64,000 nt of DNA from NCBI RefSeq assembly GCF_026627255.1, contig NZ_JAPNLM010000004.1, positions 323,589-387,588 on the forward strand. The letters run 5' to 3'. A model generated the notes under the pieces. It was not told the DNA's origin and did not search any database. It saw only the letters and a program-made list of their open reading frames with translations. Shown piece after piece: positions 36,635 through 45,244 of the stretch (the stretch's first letter is position 1; the number at the start of each line of letters is the position of its first letter). The position numbers and the translations under genes are program-made. Source of the stretch: Streptomyces antarcticus (GTDB lineage Bacteria; Actinomycetota; Actinomycetes; Streptomycetales; Streptomycetaceae).

Positions 36635-37849
36635 TTACTCGGCGGAGACCTTGAGCAGCTTGTTCGGGGTGCCGCTGCTCGGGTTGGTGATCTTCCCGGC
36701 GGTCGCGCCGGAGGTCAGCGCCTCGGCCACGTCGGCCGGCGACGCGCCCTTGTGCCCGGCCAGGTAGACGGCCGCGGCACCGACGACGTGGGGGGTCGCC
36801 ATCGAGGTGCCGGAGATGGTCTTCGTACCGGTGTCGCTGTCGTTCCAGGCCGAGGTGATGTCCGAGCCCGGGGCGTACAGGTCGACGATCGAGCCGAAGT
36901 TGGAGAACGAGGACTGCGAGTCGTCGGCCGCGCTGGAGGCCACCGTCACCGCCTCCGGAACCCGCGACGGCGAACCCTGGCCGGCGTCGGAGGACTCGTT
37001 GCCCGCCGCGACACCGAAGGTGACGCCGGCGGCTATCGCCCGGCTGACCGCCTCGTCGAGCGCCTCGTCGGCGCCGCCGCCGAGGCTCATGTTGGCCACC
37101 GAGGGACCGCTGTGGTGCTGCGTGACCCAGTCGATGCCCGCGACGACCTGCTCGGTGCTGCCGGACCCGTTGTCGTCCAGCACCCGGACGGCGACGATCT
37201 TGGCCTTCTTGGCGACACCGTGGGACGTCCCCGCGATGGTTCCGGCGACGTGCGTGCCGTGGCCGTTGCCGTCGTCGGCGATCTCGTCGTTGTCGATGGC
37301 GTCGAAGCCGTGCTCGGCCCGGCCGCCGAAGTCCTTGTGACTGATCCGCACGCCGGTGTCGATGACGTACGCCGTCACGCCCTCACCCCCCGCGTCGGGG
37401 TAGGAGTACTTCTTGTCCGCTGCGGTCTCCTCCTGGTCGATGCGGTCCAGGCCCCACGAAGGAGGGTTCTCCTGCGTGGCGTTGATGGTGAACTTCTTGT
37501 TCTGGACGACCTTGCCCACGGTCGGATCGGCGGCCAGACGCTTGGCGTCCGTCTCCGAAAGCCCGGACGCGGAGAAGCCGTTGATGGCAGATGCGTATTC
37601 GCGCCGCACCTCGCCACCGTACTTTTTGGCAAGTGCCTTCTTGTCGGCCGACTTGTCGAGTATGACGATGTAACTGCCGCTCAGCGCACCGGGTGCGCCC
37701 AGTCCGTAGACCGTTCCCTCGGCCGGGGTCGCCGCACCGGCGAGAGGGGAGAGCAACAAGGTCACGCCGGCTGCCGTCGCGGCTCCCGTGACGACTGCCA
37801 GGACCCGAACTCCGCGCGAACGGGTGCGTGCGTGCTTGTGAGTTGACAT
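36635..37849 (-). CDS. Secreted subtilisin-like serine protease (S8)
   Basis: Extracellular protease of 404 aa. A signal peptide (residues 1-40, cleavage near AGAA) is followed by an inhibitor I9 propeptide (about 55-125, SGSYIVILDKSADKKALAKK) and the S8 catalytic domain. The triad is Asp164 (YVIDTGVRISH), His197 (GNGHGTHVAG) and Ser349 (SGTSMATPH), with oxyanion Asn in AAGNESSDAG. Start is the ATG at 37849, with GAGGAGA upstream. No C-terminal P/proprotein domain is present. An inverted repeat lies just upstream. The role is probably degradation of external protein. Confidence 0.94.
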   Translation of the reverse strand: MSTHKHARTRSRGVRVLAVVTGAATAAGVTLLLSPLAGAATPAEGTVYGLGAPGALSGSYIVILDKSADKKALAKKYGGEVRREYASAINGFSASGLSETDAKRLAADPTVGKVVQNKKFTINATQENPPSWGLDRIDQEETAADKKYSYPDAGGEGVTAYVIDTGVRISHKDFGGRAEHGFDAIDNDEIADDGNGHGTHVAGTIAGTSHGVAKKAKIVAVRVLDDNGSGSTEQVVAGIDWVTQHHSGPSVANMSLGGGADEALDEAVSRAIAAGVTFGVAAGNESSDAGQGSPSRVPEAVTVASSAADDSQSSFSNFGSIVDLYAPGSDITSAWNDSDTGTKTISGTSMATPHVVGAAAVYLAGHKGASPADVAEALTSGATAGKITNPSSGTPNKLLKVSAE

Positions 37850-37869
37850 GTAGAGGGTTCTCCTCGTGT

Positions 37870-37888
37870 TTGACGTGTGGGGCGTCAA
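37870..37888. promoter_or_regulatory. Inverted repeat upstream of the protease gene
   Basis: TTGACG-N7-CGTCAA, 21 bp before the protease start codon, could be an operator or part of a -35 region. The rest of the 310-bp gap (37850-38159) to the divergent FUSC gene is relatively AT-rich and must hold both promoters; no convincing -10 was identified. Confidence 0.4.
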
Positions 37889-38159
37889 GCGTTGTCGCGC
37901 AAACCCTCCGGAGCCGAAAGATCTCCGGGAGTTGATCGAAACCATGGTCGATTCGCGGAGGTGATTCAAGGTCACTTCGGCCCAGGGAGATATTCAACAA
38001 GGTTTCTTAAAGGGAACTCCTCGTCCGCTCCCCGGAACGGCCACACTCTTCGAACCTTCTGCACGGGATGGACACTTCTCGTGTGCGTTCGCGAATGCCG
38101 CTCCCCGCCGGTCGTGGGATCCTGGAGCCGGGGACCGCGAGCGGGCGGGCGGAGCCGGC

Positions 38160-40475
38160 ATGGGCAGGGACACGGATACGGGCGCCGACACGGTGGACGG
38201 CGGCGGCGAGGACGCGGGCGCCCCCGGGCGCCCCCCGGCGCTCGCCCGGGCCACCGCGGAGCTACGCGCGGGGACGGGTCCGACGGCGGCGACGGCCCGC
38301 CGGGCCGTCCGGGTCACACTCGCCGCATGCGCCGGCTTCTACGTCTTCCTGTACGTGCTGGACCGCCCCGTCTCCGCCACGTACGCCCTGTTCGCCGCCG
38401 TCTCCCTCGCCGCCCTGTCCCGGATCCCGGGCACCGGCCGCCAGCGGGCCGCCCAGATCGTGCGGGTCCTGCCCGTGGCCTGCGTCCTGGTGACGATCGG
38501 CACCTTCCTCGCCGTGCGCACCTGGACCGCCGTGGCCGGCATGCTCGTCATCGGCTTCTGCCTGGCCTTCGCCTCGGCGGGCGGCCCGCGCCCCGCCGGC
38601 GCGGCCCCGGGCCTCCAGCTGCTCTACATCCTTCCCTGCTTCCCGCCGTACCTGCCGGGCGCCCTCGGCGAGCGGCTGGCGGGCGCCGTCGCCGGCATCG
38701 TGCTGCTGGTCCTCGCCGAGGCGTACGTCCTGCCCGACCCGCGCCTCCCCACCTACCGGGACCGGGCCGCCGACGCCGCCACGACCGCCGCCCGGTGCGC
38801 CGCCGCGCTGCGGGAGCCGCCGTACGCCCTGCCCGCGCCGCTCGCCGAGCTGGCCCGAACCGCCGGCGAGGCACTGCGGCCGTCCCACGTGCCGGAGGGG
38901 GAGCGTCCGGCCGGCCCCGGGGTGCACGAGCGCGCCCTGGCGCACACCGGACTTGCCGCGCGCACCCTGCTGGCCCGGCTGAAGGACCTGCCCGGCCCGC
39001 TCGCCGGAGCCCGCCCCGGCCCCACGGGACTGGCGCTGATCCGCTCGGCGGAGCGCGCCGCCCGGGCGACCGCCGCACTGCTGTCGGACGGGCCCCCCGC
39101 GGATGACGCCGGGAGCGCGGCGCGCGGGCTGCTGCACGACCGGGCCGAGAGCGCGCGCCTCCTGCCGTCCGCCCCGGGCGACCGCCGCCGCCAGGCGGCG
39201 CTGCTGGAGGTGGCGGACGCGGCGCTGGTGCTCGGTACGGCCGCGGACCTCGCCGTCCGCGGGCGCGACGCCCTCCCGGAGGGCGATCCCGGCCGCTTCT
39301 GGTACGCCGGAAAGAGCACGCTCCGGCTGTGGTGGGTCCGGCTGTCGGGGCACGCGGGACCCCGGTCCGTCCACTTCCAGAACGCGGTACGGATCAGCCT
39401 GGCGCTCGCGGCCGCCCGCACGGTGGCCGGGCTGGACTCCCTGCCGCACGGCTTCTGGGCGATGCTCGCGGTCCTCAGCCTGACCCGGACCACGGCCGTC
39501 CAGACCCGCGCCACCGTACGCGCCGCCCTGACCGGGACCTGCCTGGGCGCCCTCGCCGCCGGGGGCGTCCTCGCCCTCGCGGGCGAGGCGAGCCTGCCGT
39601 ACGCGATCGCCCTGCCGCCCCTGATGCTCGTCGCCTTCTTCGTCGGCCCGGTGCGCGGCGTGGGGTGGGCGCAGGCGCTGTTCACGCTGGTCGTCGCCGT
39701 GGCGTTCGCACAGCTGGCCCCGACCACATGGCAGCTGGCCGAATACCGGTTCCTGGACGTGCTCGTGGGCAGCGTCATCGGCCTCGCCTGCGGACTGCTC
39801 GCCTGGCCGCGGGGCGCCCACGACGAGGTGGGCCGGGCCGTTGCCCGGCTGCTGCGGGCCGCCGCCGCCGAGGTGACGACCGCCACGCGCGCCGTCACCC
39901 CGGGCCTCCTGCCCCCGGCGGACGGCGGGCACCCGGCCGGCGGAGCAGGACCGTACGGCGACGACCCGGACGTACAGCACACCCTGGTGCTGGCCGAGTC
40001 GGCCTACGCCCAGTACCAGGGCGAGACGCAGCGCCCGGCGGGCCCGGGCCCGGACTGGCAGAGCGCGCTGATGGCCGGCCACCACGTGCTGTGGGGCGCC
40101 CGGAGGGTGCTGGCGGCGGCGGACGGATCGCCGCCCGCCCCCCGGGCCGACGCCAGGGTGCGGGCGTACGGTGCCTGGGTGGCGGAGGGCTTCGGGCTGG
40201 CCGCCGCCCGCTTCGACGTACCCAAGGGCGCGCGGACCCGCGCGGCACCAGGCCCCGACGCGGTCGCGGTTGCGGGCGGGCCGCAGGCGTCGGACGCCAC
40301 CCTCGACGCGCCTCCGGTGTTCTTCACCGCCGTGGCGTGGCTGGACTCGCTCACCGCGGACCTGGCCCGCATGGCGGCCGCCCACGCGGTCGAGACCCCG
40401 CTGCCCGCAGCCGGCCACCCCGGTACGGCTCGATCGGGAACCCCGTCGCGAGGACGAGGAGGTTTGGTCGGATGA
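38160..40475 (+). CDS. FUSC-family membrane protein (aromatic acid exporter-like)
   Basis: Membrane protein of 771 aa with the two-module FUSC layout. The first helical bundle spans about residues 45-195 (VTLAACAGFYVFLYVLDRPV, VVLFAAVSLAALSRIPG-like helices). A soluble linker covers about 195-400. The second bundle (about 415-565) includes FWAMLAVLSLTRTTAVQTRAT, a conserved FUSC stretch. A cytoplasmic tail follows. Family members include AaeB, YccS and plant aluminium-activated transporters; the substrate here is unknown. Start ATG at 38160. It is divergent from the protease gene. Confidence 0.82.
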   Translation: MGRDTDTGADTVDGGGEDAGAPGRPPALARATAELRAGTGPTAATARRAVRVTLAACAGFYVFLYVLDRPVSATYALFAAVSLAALSRIPGTGRQRAAQIVRVLPVACVLVTIGTFLAVRTWTAVAGMLVIGFCLAFASAGGPRPAGAAPGLQLLYILPCFPPYLPGALGERLAGAVAGIVLLVLAEAYVLPDPRLPTYRDRAADAATTAARCAAALREPPYALPAPLAELARTAGEALRPSHVPEGERPAGPGVHERALAHTGLAARTLLARLKDLPGPLAGARPGPTGLALIRSAERAARATAALLSDGPPADDAGSAARGLLHDRAESARLLPSAPGDRRRQAALLEVADAALVLGTAADLAVRGRDALPEGDPGRFWYAGKSTLRLWWVRLSGHAGPRSVHFQNAVRISLALAAARTVAGLDSLPHGFWAMLAVLSLTRTTAVQTRATVRAALTGTCLGALAAGGVLALAGEASLPYAIALPPLMLVAFFVGPVRGVGWAQALFTLVVAVAFAQLAPTTWQLAEYRFLDVLVGSVIGLACGLLAWPRGAHDEVGRAVARLLRAAAAEVTTATRAVTPGLLPPADGGHPAGGAGPYGDDPDVQHTLVLAESAYAQYQGETQRPAGPGPDWQSALMAGHHVLWGARRVLAAADGSPPAPRADARVRAYGAWVAEGFGLAAARFDVPKGARTRAAPGPDAVAVAGGPQASDATLDAPPVFFTAVAWLDSLTADLARMAAAHAVETPLPAAGHPGTARSGTPSRGRGGLVG

Positions 40476-40497
40476 TCGGACTGTTATCGTCCCGAAC

Positions 40498-41022
40498 ATG
40501 CCTGAGCTGATCACACCGACCCCGCGCCTGCACGCTTCCTGGCTCGCCGCGCGCGAGGAGTGGGCGGACGACGCCCACATGGACGGAGCGAGCCTCGGCT
40601 CCGACGACGACGTGGACAGCGCCGAGGGCTTCGCGGCCTGGGTGGAGCGGCTGCACGCGTACGGGGACCGTACGCTCCCGGTCGAGCAGGGGCGGGTCCA
40701 CGCCACGTACTGGTGGATCACCGAGGGCGACACCTACCTCGGCGCCATCGACCTGCGGCACTACCTGAACGGCTTCCTGCTCGACGCGGGCGGCCACATC
40801 GGGTACAGCATCCGGCCCTCGGCGCGTCGGCGCGGGCTGGCGACCTGGGCCCTGGCCCAAGTCCTGTACGAGGCGCGGCTGCTCGGGATCGACCGGGTCC
40901 TGCTGACCTGCGACCCGGGCAACAGCGCGTCGGTGCGGACGATCGAGCGCAACGGCGGCGTCCTGGAGGACGTACGGGAAACCCTGATCGGCCCGAAGCG
41001 CCGGTACTGGATCGACCTCTAG
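40498..41022 (+). CDS. GNAT N-acetyltransferase
   Basis: Acetyltransferase of 174 aa. LITPTPRLHASWLAAREEWADDAHMDG is typical of a GNAT subgroup with an extended N-terminus. YLGAIDLRHYLNGFLLDAGGHIGYSIRPSARRRGLAT leads into the acetyl-CoA loop RPSARRRGLAT. LTCDPGNSASVRTIERNGG is the closing Asn-x-x-S motif. The start ATG at 40498 lies 22 bases after the FUSC stop, so the pair may share a transcript. The substrate is unknown. A hairpin overlaps the stop codon. Confidence 0.88.
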   Translation: MPELITPTPRLHASWLAAREEWADDAHMDGASLGSDDDVDSAEGFAAWVERLHAYGDRTLPVEQGRVHATYWWITEGDTYLGAIDLRHYLNGFLLDAGGHIGYSIRPSARRRGLATWALAQVLYEARLLGIDRVLLTCDPGNSASVRTIERNGGVLEDVRETLIGPKRRYWIDL

Positions 41023-41051
41023 GCCGACCTCCAGGCCGACCTAGAGGTCGA
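41012..41051 (+). terminator. Hairpin after the GNAT gene
   Basis: TCGACCTCTAGG pairs with CCTAGAGGTCGA around a 16-base loop; the left arm includes the stop codon of the acetyltransferase gene. The loop itself contains repeats of AGGCCGACC. Likely a transcription terminator. Confidence 0.65.
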
Positions 41052-41171
41052 CCCCCAGGCCGATCCGCCGTCCCCGTGACAGCACCCCGCCCGGCCTGAT
41101 GGGATGGCCGGCGGGGGCCCCGGGCGCAGCCCCCACCGACAGTCCCGGCCTGCCGAGTGGAGGAACCGCGT

Positions 41172-41597
41172 ATGCCGCAGAACCTGACCGTACGGGTGAA
41201 AGAACTGCTGGACGGCATGGGCCTCCACGGGGCCGGAGCCGAACTGGACGCGGGCCGGGCGGTCACCCTCTCCGTCGGCGCGGGCAACCTGATCACGATC
41301 ATGAAGATGGACGACACCCTGGTGCTCGGCGCGGCGCTCGCCGAGCACGACGAGCGGGCACTGCTGCGGGCGGCCCCGGAACTGCTGGAGCTCGTCGCGA
41401 ACACCACCCCGCCCCCCGCCTTCGCCGCCGGCTCCGTCGTCCTGGAGACGGCGGGCCGGCCCTTCCGCCTCGGCGGCCACCTGGACCCGCAGGCCGTCGG
41501 CTCGCCGCAGGACGTGGCCGAGGCCCTCGGATTCCTCATCAACCTGCTGGACTACGTGAACACCGCCACCGCCCGGGGCGCCGGCCGGAACCCGTGA
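41172..41597 (+). CDS. Conserved hypothetical protein, possibly CesT-chaperone-like fold
   Basis: Cytoplasmic protein of 141 aa. TVRVKELLDGMGLHGAGAEL is followed by a strand-rich stretch VTLSVGAGNLITIMKMDDTLVLGAAL, a helix ALLRAAPELLELVANTT, another strand pair and a last helix DVAEALGFLINLLDYVNTA. The helix-strands-helix order and length resemble CesT/Tir-type secretion chaperones, but this is a fold impression only, and no secretion system is present. The ATG at 41172 follows GTGGAGGA. No close functional assignment is made. Confidence 0.65.
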   Translation: MPQNLTVRVKELLDGMGLHGAGAELDAGRAVTLSVGAGNLITIMKMDDTLVLGAALAEHDERALLRAAPELLELVANTTPPPAFAAGSVVLETAGRPFRLGGHLDPQAVGSPQDVAEALGFLINLLDYVNTATARGAGRNP

Positions 41598-41788
41598 CCG
41601 CGAGCCGCGAGTGCGGCTGCGGCCCAGGTGCGGAGGCGGATGCGGGGCCGGTAACGGTCGCGCACGGCGTCCCGGCGGACAAGGGTCGCGCCGGACCGAT
41701 GATTCCGCCCGGCCGTCGACGTCTACAGAAGCGACACGTCCTTCGCAGTGGGCGCAGGACGCGTTACCAGCAGACGGGACACCACGAC

Positions 41789-42001
41789 ATGAGCGAGCCG
41801 GTGAAAGGCCCTGCCAGCTACTTCCCCTCCATCGAGAAGAAGTACGGGCGCCCGGTCGCGGAGTGGAAGGACCTCATCCGCTCCTCGCCACTGACCGGGC
41901 ACATGGAGATCGTCTCCTGGCTGAAGACCGAGCACGGGCTCGGCCACGGCCACGCCAACGCCCTCGTCGCGCACACCCTCGCGGAGGACGCCGGCAGGTG
42001 A
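41789..42001 (+). CDS. DUF4287-domain small protein
   Basis: A 70-residue soluble protein with GPASYFPSIEKKYGRPVAEW, LTGHMEIVSWLKTEHGLGHGHANALVAH (as HMEIVSWLKTEHGLGHGHAN), matching DUF4287. The family is a small helical domain of unknown function found alone or fused to DUF5655. The ATG at 41789 lacks an obvious purine-rich ribosome site. The 190-bp gap to the previous gene shows no other feature. Confidence 0.8.
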   Translation: MSEPVKGPASYFPSIEKKYGRPVAEWKDLIRSSPLTGHMEIVSWLKTEHGLGHGHANALVAHTLAEDAGR

Positions 42002-42010
42002 CCGGCCGCG

Positions 42011-42545
42011 GTGCCCGGTCGTGTGGGCGGCGGCGCGCGCGCCGTGCGGGCCGCGGGGGAGGGTGACGGGGCAGGGCAGGGTGTGTGGATCACGGTTCCG
42101 TCGATGCCGGTCGCGCGGTCCGCGCTCGGCGGCGCGACCGCGAACTGCCCCGAGGGCCTCCAGGGCAAGTGCGTGTACGCCGTTCCCGGCACCGGGACTC
42201 CGGCGGACCTCGCGGCGTACAGCCCGGCCGTCAACACCTGGGCCACGCTGCCGGCGGTCAAGACGCCCCGCACCGGCTCCGCCGTGACGACGGCCCCGTG
42301 CCCGCCCGGACACCGGGGCGAGTGCGTGTACGCCGTCGGCGGCACCGTCGCCGGACCCGCGGTCAGCGCGGTGGTCGAGGCGTACAGCGTCGAGACCAAC
42401 GCCTGGATCAGCCTGCCCTCCGTCCAGACGGCACGCACCGGCGCGGCGGCCGCCACGTCCCCCTGCACCGAGGGCACCGGCCTGCGCGGCAGCTGCGTGT
42501 ACGTCTTCGGCGGCGCCAACCCGCGGGGCGCCCGTGCGTTCGTCA
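42011..42545 (+). pseudogene. Kelch-repeat protein fragment
   Basis: About two and a half kelch blades remain: VPSMPVARSALGGATANCPE, GKCVYAVPGTGTPADLAAYSPAVNTWATLPAVKTPRTG (in pieces CVYAVPGTGTPADLAAYSP and NTWATLPAVKTPRTG), CVYAVGGTVAG, and TSPCTEGTGLRGSCVYVFGG. Normal proteins of this type have six or seven blades. No signal peptide or credible start is present; the blades are cut at 42540, where sequence antisense to a small secreted-protein gene begins, and the frame then runs on through non-coding Arg-rich sequence. Confidence 0.6.
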
Positions 42546-42785
42546 GGGGCCGAGCAGGTCGGCGACCGCCCGCGTCCACCGTTCCCCCCGGTACGGGTAC
42601 GGGTGCGGGTCCGGTCCCGAGTCCTCGGACCCGTAAGGCTGTTGGTTCCCGGGGGCCGGCCCGGAGCGCGCCGCCCCGTCGCCGCCGCCGGGTGCGACGC
42701 CGGCCTGGGAGCGGAAGCCGACGGCCGCGGCCGCCAGGACGAGCGCGGACACGGCGAGCAATGCTGTCTTGTGGCGCACGGTCAT
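42543..42785 (-). CDS. Small secreted or membrane-anchored protein, possibly truncated
   Basis: An 80-residue product with a clear N-terminal hydrophobic segment (KTALLAVSALVLAAAAVGF) after a basic n-region, then a Gly/Pro-rich linker ending RGERWTRAVADLLGP at the stop codon. The last residues look like the start of a folded domain cut short at the junction with the kelch fragment, so this may be the 5' end of a larger lost gene. The start is the ATG at 42785, or the GTG at 42791. Function unknown. Confidence 0.4.
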   Translation of the reverse strand: MTVRHKTALLAVSALVLAAAAVGFRSQAGVAPGGGDGAARSGPAPGNQQPYGSEDSGPDPHPYPYRGERWTRAVADLLGP

Positions 42786-43049
42786 CCCCACGGGGTCCGG
42801 TGGTCTTCTCGTCCCGCACGTCCAGGGCGGCCGTCAGGCCCCGCGCGGCTCTCCCGCCGGGCGGCGCCGCACGCCCGGTCGAGCGGTCCTCAGGTAGAAA
42901 CGGTAGGCCATCAAGAACCCGGAGCAATCGTTTCCGCAGGCCGAGGGTGCGATCCGGGCGGGGGGAGCGCCCCCGTCGGGCCCGCCACGGCGGAACTCCC
43001 GCGTCCACCGGGGCAGTCGGCGGGTACGCGGAGTGGGTACGGTCTGCTC

Positions 43050-44402
43050 ATGCACAACAGAGGTCCGGAGCAGCAACAGCGGGGGCACGTGCTCCTCATA
43101 GCGGGGGACGCCGCCGTCCGTCGCCGCACCGTGCAGATCGCGCCCAGCGCGAACCTGGCCGCGCTCGGGGTGGTACCCGCCTCGATGCTGCTGAACAGCG
43201 ACACCCCCAGCGACACCACGTACCTCGACGGCGCGCGGGACCCGAACACCGTGCTCATGCGGCTGCGCACGGCGGCGGCCACGCCCGGCCCGCTGTTCGT
43301 GTACCTGTCGGGACGGCTCACGGTGGACCGCCGGGGCAACCGGCTGCACCTCGCCCTGCCGGGAACCACGGCCGGCACCGTCCGCTACACGGGCCTGCCC
43401 TGGGAGTGGCTCGGACTGGAACTGCGCGGCCGACCAGCCGGGTTGACCACCGTGCTGCTCGACCTCGCGGCGGACAAGGCCGCGTGGCCGCTGCTGCGCG
43501 AGTACGGCAGCCTGCCCGCCTCGCCGTCCGCCGAGGTGTACGGGGTGGTCTCGCCGCCGGGGTTCAGCGGCGGCGGCAACAGCGTGAGCGGCTACACCCG
43601 GCACTGGATCGAGCAGCTGCGCCGCAGCACCCGGCGCCCGGCGAACCTGCACCTGCACGCCCTCACCGTGGGATCGGCGGCGCTGCCTCCGGGCGCGCTC
43701 GTCCTGCCCACCGCCAGGGAACTCGCGGCCACGGCAGCGCGGACGCCGGCGCCGGGCCCGGCGTCCGCGCTGCCGCAGGACGCTTCCCGGCCGACCGCGG
43801 AAGCCGGGTTCCGACCGCCGGGGCTGCCGGGGCCGCCGTGGTCCGCCGTGCCGTCCAGCGCCTCGGATGAGGACCTCAGCACCCGGACGCTGCCGGTCCG
43901 GCGGAAGGAACGGGCCCGCGACCCCCACCCGGTCACGGCCGTCGCGGTCCGGGTGCCGGACTCCCCGCCCGGCCGTGACCCGCGGCCCCACATCCACTCC
44001 CTCGCGACGGCCGGCCGGCACCTCGAGGCGGCCACGCTCGCCCAGGCCTGGGAGCAGTACGTCCTGACGACCTTCGGGTACGCCTCACAGGAGGCGACCG
44101 AGTGGGAGGAGATCCGGGCCGACCTCGCCCGGATGGCGGGCGACTTCGGGCTGGCGACACACCTGTGGACGAGCGCAGGCCGGGCCCGTCTGTCCCGCCA
44201 GGACGCGGACGCCCCCGAAGTCAAGGCCGCGGCGGCGGGGGCCCTTTACTGCTGGACCCAGCTCAAGGACCCCGCCGCGGCGCTGGACGCAGGCACCGAA
44301 CTGATCCTGCTGCTCGACCGCCTGCCCTCCCTCGACCCCCGGCACCTGCGGCTGGCCCGGCAGCGGCTGGAGTTCCTGCACCACGCGCCGAGCCGGCGCT
44401 GA
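43050..44402 (+). CDS. Caspase-like protein lacking catalytic residues, with helical-repeat C-terminus
   Basis: Cytoplasmic protein of 450 aa. Residues 1-220 follow the caspase (peptidase C14) strand order: HVLLIAGDAA, PLFVYLSGRLTVD (83-93), LHLALPGTTAGTVRYTGLPWEWL and TTVLLDLAADKAAW (133-146). In active caspases the second element has SGHG and the last DxCxSG; here His is Arg89 and the Cys position is absent, so it should be inactive. A Pro-rich linker (about 225-320) leads to TPR-like helices (about 330-445: GRHLEAATLAQAWEQYV, ALYCWTQLKDPAAAL). Start ATG 43050. The assignment rests on pattern reading, not alignment. Confidence 0.7.
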   Translation: MHNRGPEQQQRGHVLLIAGDAAVRRRTVQIAPSANLAALGVVPASMLLNSDTPSDTTYLDGARDPNTVLMRLRTAAATPGPLFVYLSGRLTVDRRGNRLHLALPGTTAGTVRYTGLPWEWLGLELRGRPAGLTTVLLDLAADKAAWPLLREYGSLPASPSAEVYGVVSPPGFSGGGNSVSGYTRHWIEQLRRSTRRPANLHLHALTVGSAALPPGALVLPTARELAATAARTPAPGPASALPQDASRPTAEAGFRPPGLPGPPWSAVPSSASDEDLSTRTLPVRRKERARDPHPVTAVAVRVPDSPPGRDPRPHIHSLATAGRHLEAATLAQAWEQYVLTTFGYASQEATEWEEIRADLARMAGDFGLATHLWTSAGRARLSRQDADAPEVKAAAAGALYCWTQLKDPAAALDAGTELILLLDRLPSLDPRHLRLARQRLEFLHHAPSRR

Positions 44403-44411
44403 AGCCCACGG

Positions 44412-44446
44412 CCGAGGGGTGGGACCCGGCGGGCCCCACCCCTCGG
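44412..44446 (+). terminator. Terminator hairpin after the caspase-like gene
   Basis: CCGAGGGGTGGG pairs with CCCACCCCTCGG around an 11-base loop, 10 bases past the stop codon. Direct repeats of GTCTGGACG follow. Confidence 0.8.
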
Positions 44447-44470
44447 TCCGGTCTGGACGGTCTGGACGGT

Positions 44471-44647
44471 CTAGGTCATGGCGCTCAGCAGCGGCGGCGA
44501 CAGGTGGCAGCGGATCAGGGTCCGGCGCCGCGCGGGCGGCCGAGGTGCGCGGACGGGGTGGCGGCGGTGCCGTGGCTCGCGGGGCTTCCAGTTGAGCAGG
44601 AGGACGGCCGCGAGCATCGGCGCACAGGTCAGCAGCATGAACGTCAT
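44471..44647 (-). CDS. Putative small membrane protein (58 aa)
   Basis: TFMLLTCAPMLAAVLLLNW forms one membrane helix right after the start ATG (44647), followed by a basic tail rich in Arg/Pro/His. A GGTGGTGA ribosome-site-like sequence precedes the start. The helix followed by a long basic tail is typical of short single-pass proteins, but the tail composition is close to that of noise frames. The gap from 44403 to 44980 otherwise shows only the terminator and nothing else supportable. Confidence 0.35.
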   Translation of the reverse strand: MTFMLLTCAPMLAAVLLLNWKPREPRHRRHPVRAPRPPARRRTLIRCHLSPPLLSAMT

Positions 44648-44982
44648 GACGTCACCACCGACCACGCCGACACCCGGCCGATCGGGGAACGGGCGTCCAG
44701 GGAACGGCCGGTCCGGCAACCGCCGATCGGGCGACTATGCCGCCGGGCGCGGTGTCCGGGGCCGGTTCCCGGGGGGGCGGACGAGCCGCTGACGAGGGGA
44801 CTCCGGACAGGATCGGGGCGGTGCTCGAAGTGCTCACATTCCGGTCAACGGTTCCCGGTGGGGGTCAGGAAACGACCGGATCCGCCGTTTCACCCCATCT
44901 GACCAGACGCGATCCCCGACGAGGGTCCGACCGGCGGAAGACGTCCACCCGGACGGGGCAACCGGCCGGCGCCCCGGAAACA

Positions 44983-45016
44983 GGTGTGGCCCGAGTCGTA
45001 GGACTCGGGCCACACC
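44983..45016 (-). terminator. Terminator after tRNA-fMet
   Basis: Perfect 15-bp inverted repeat GGTGTGGCCCGAGTC / GACTCGGGCCACACC with a 4-base loop, 6 bases beyond the 3' end of the tRNA on the minus strand. Confidence 0.9.
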
Positions 45017-45022
45017 GTGCAG

Positions 45023-45096
45023 TAGCGGGGACAGGATTTGAACCTGCGACCTCTGGGTTATGAGCCCAGCGAGCTACCGAGCTGCTCCACCCCGCG
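45023..45096 (-). tRNA. Initiator tRNA-fMet (anticodon CAT)
   Basis: 74-nt tRNA without encoded CCA. It begins CGCGGGGTGGAGCAG and has anticodon loop CTCATAA closed by the three consecutive G-C pairs (GGG/CCC) that mark initiator tRNAs. The T arm holds GGTTCAAATCC. Position 1 is C and position 72 is T (unpaired), the other initiator hallmark, so it is tRNA-fMet rather than elongator Met or Ile. A perfect terminator follows. Confidence 0.95.
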
Positions 45097-45156
45097 TCGG
45101 TAGACCTCACCCTACGCCACGTGGCGCGGGCCGCTGACCACGGCCGTCGCGGCCGC

Positions 45157-45204
45157 CTCCGCCCTCGGCGAACTCCGCCCTCGGTGAACTCCGCCCTCGG
45201 TGAA
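45157..45204. repeat. 16-bp tandem repeat, three copies
   Basis: CTCCGCCCTCGGYGAA occurs three times head to tail with a partial fourth, between the tRNA gene and the epimerase start. One copy has C for T. No coding role is apparent. Confidence 0.85.
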
Positions 45205-45244
45205 CTCCGCGGCCCCGTGGCCCCGGCGGTGCTTGAGTACCGGA

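Noticed and set aside
45023..45096. tRNA-fMet as an integration site for a genomic island
   Set aside because: No integrase gene and no second copy of the tRNA 3' end was seen on either side.
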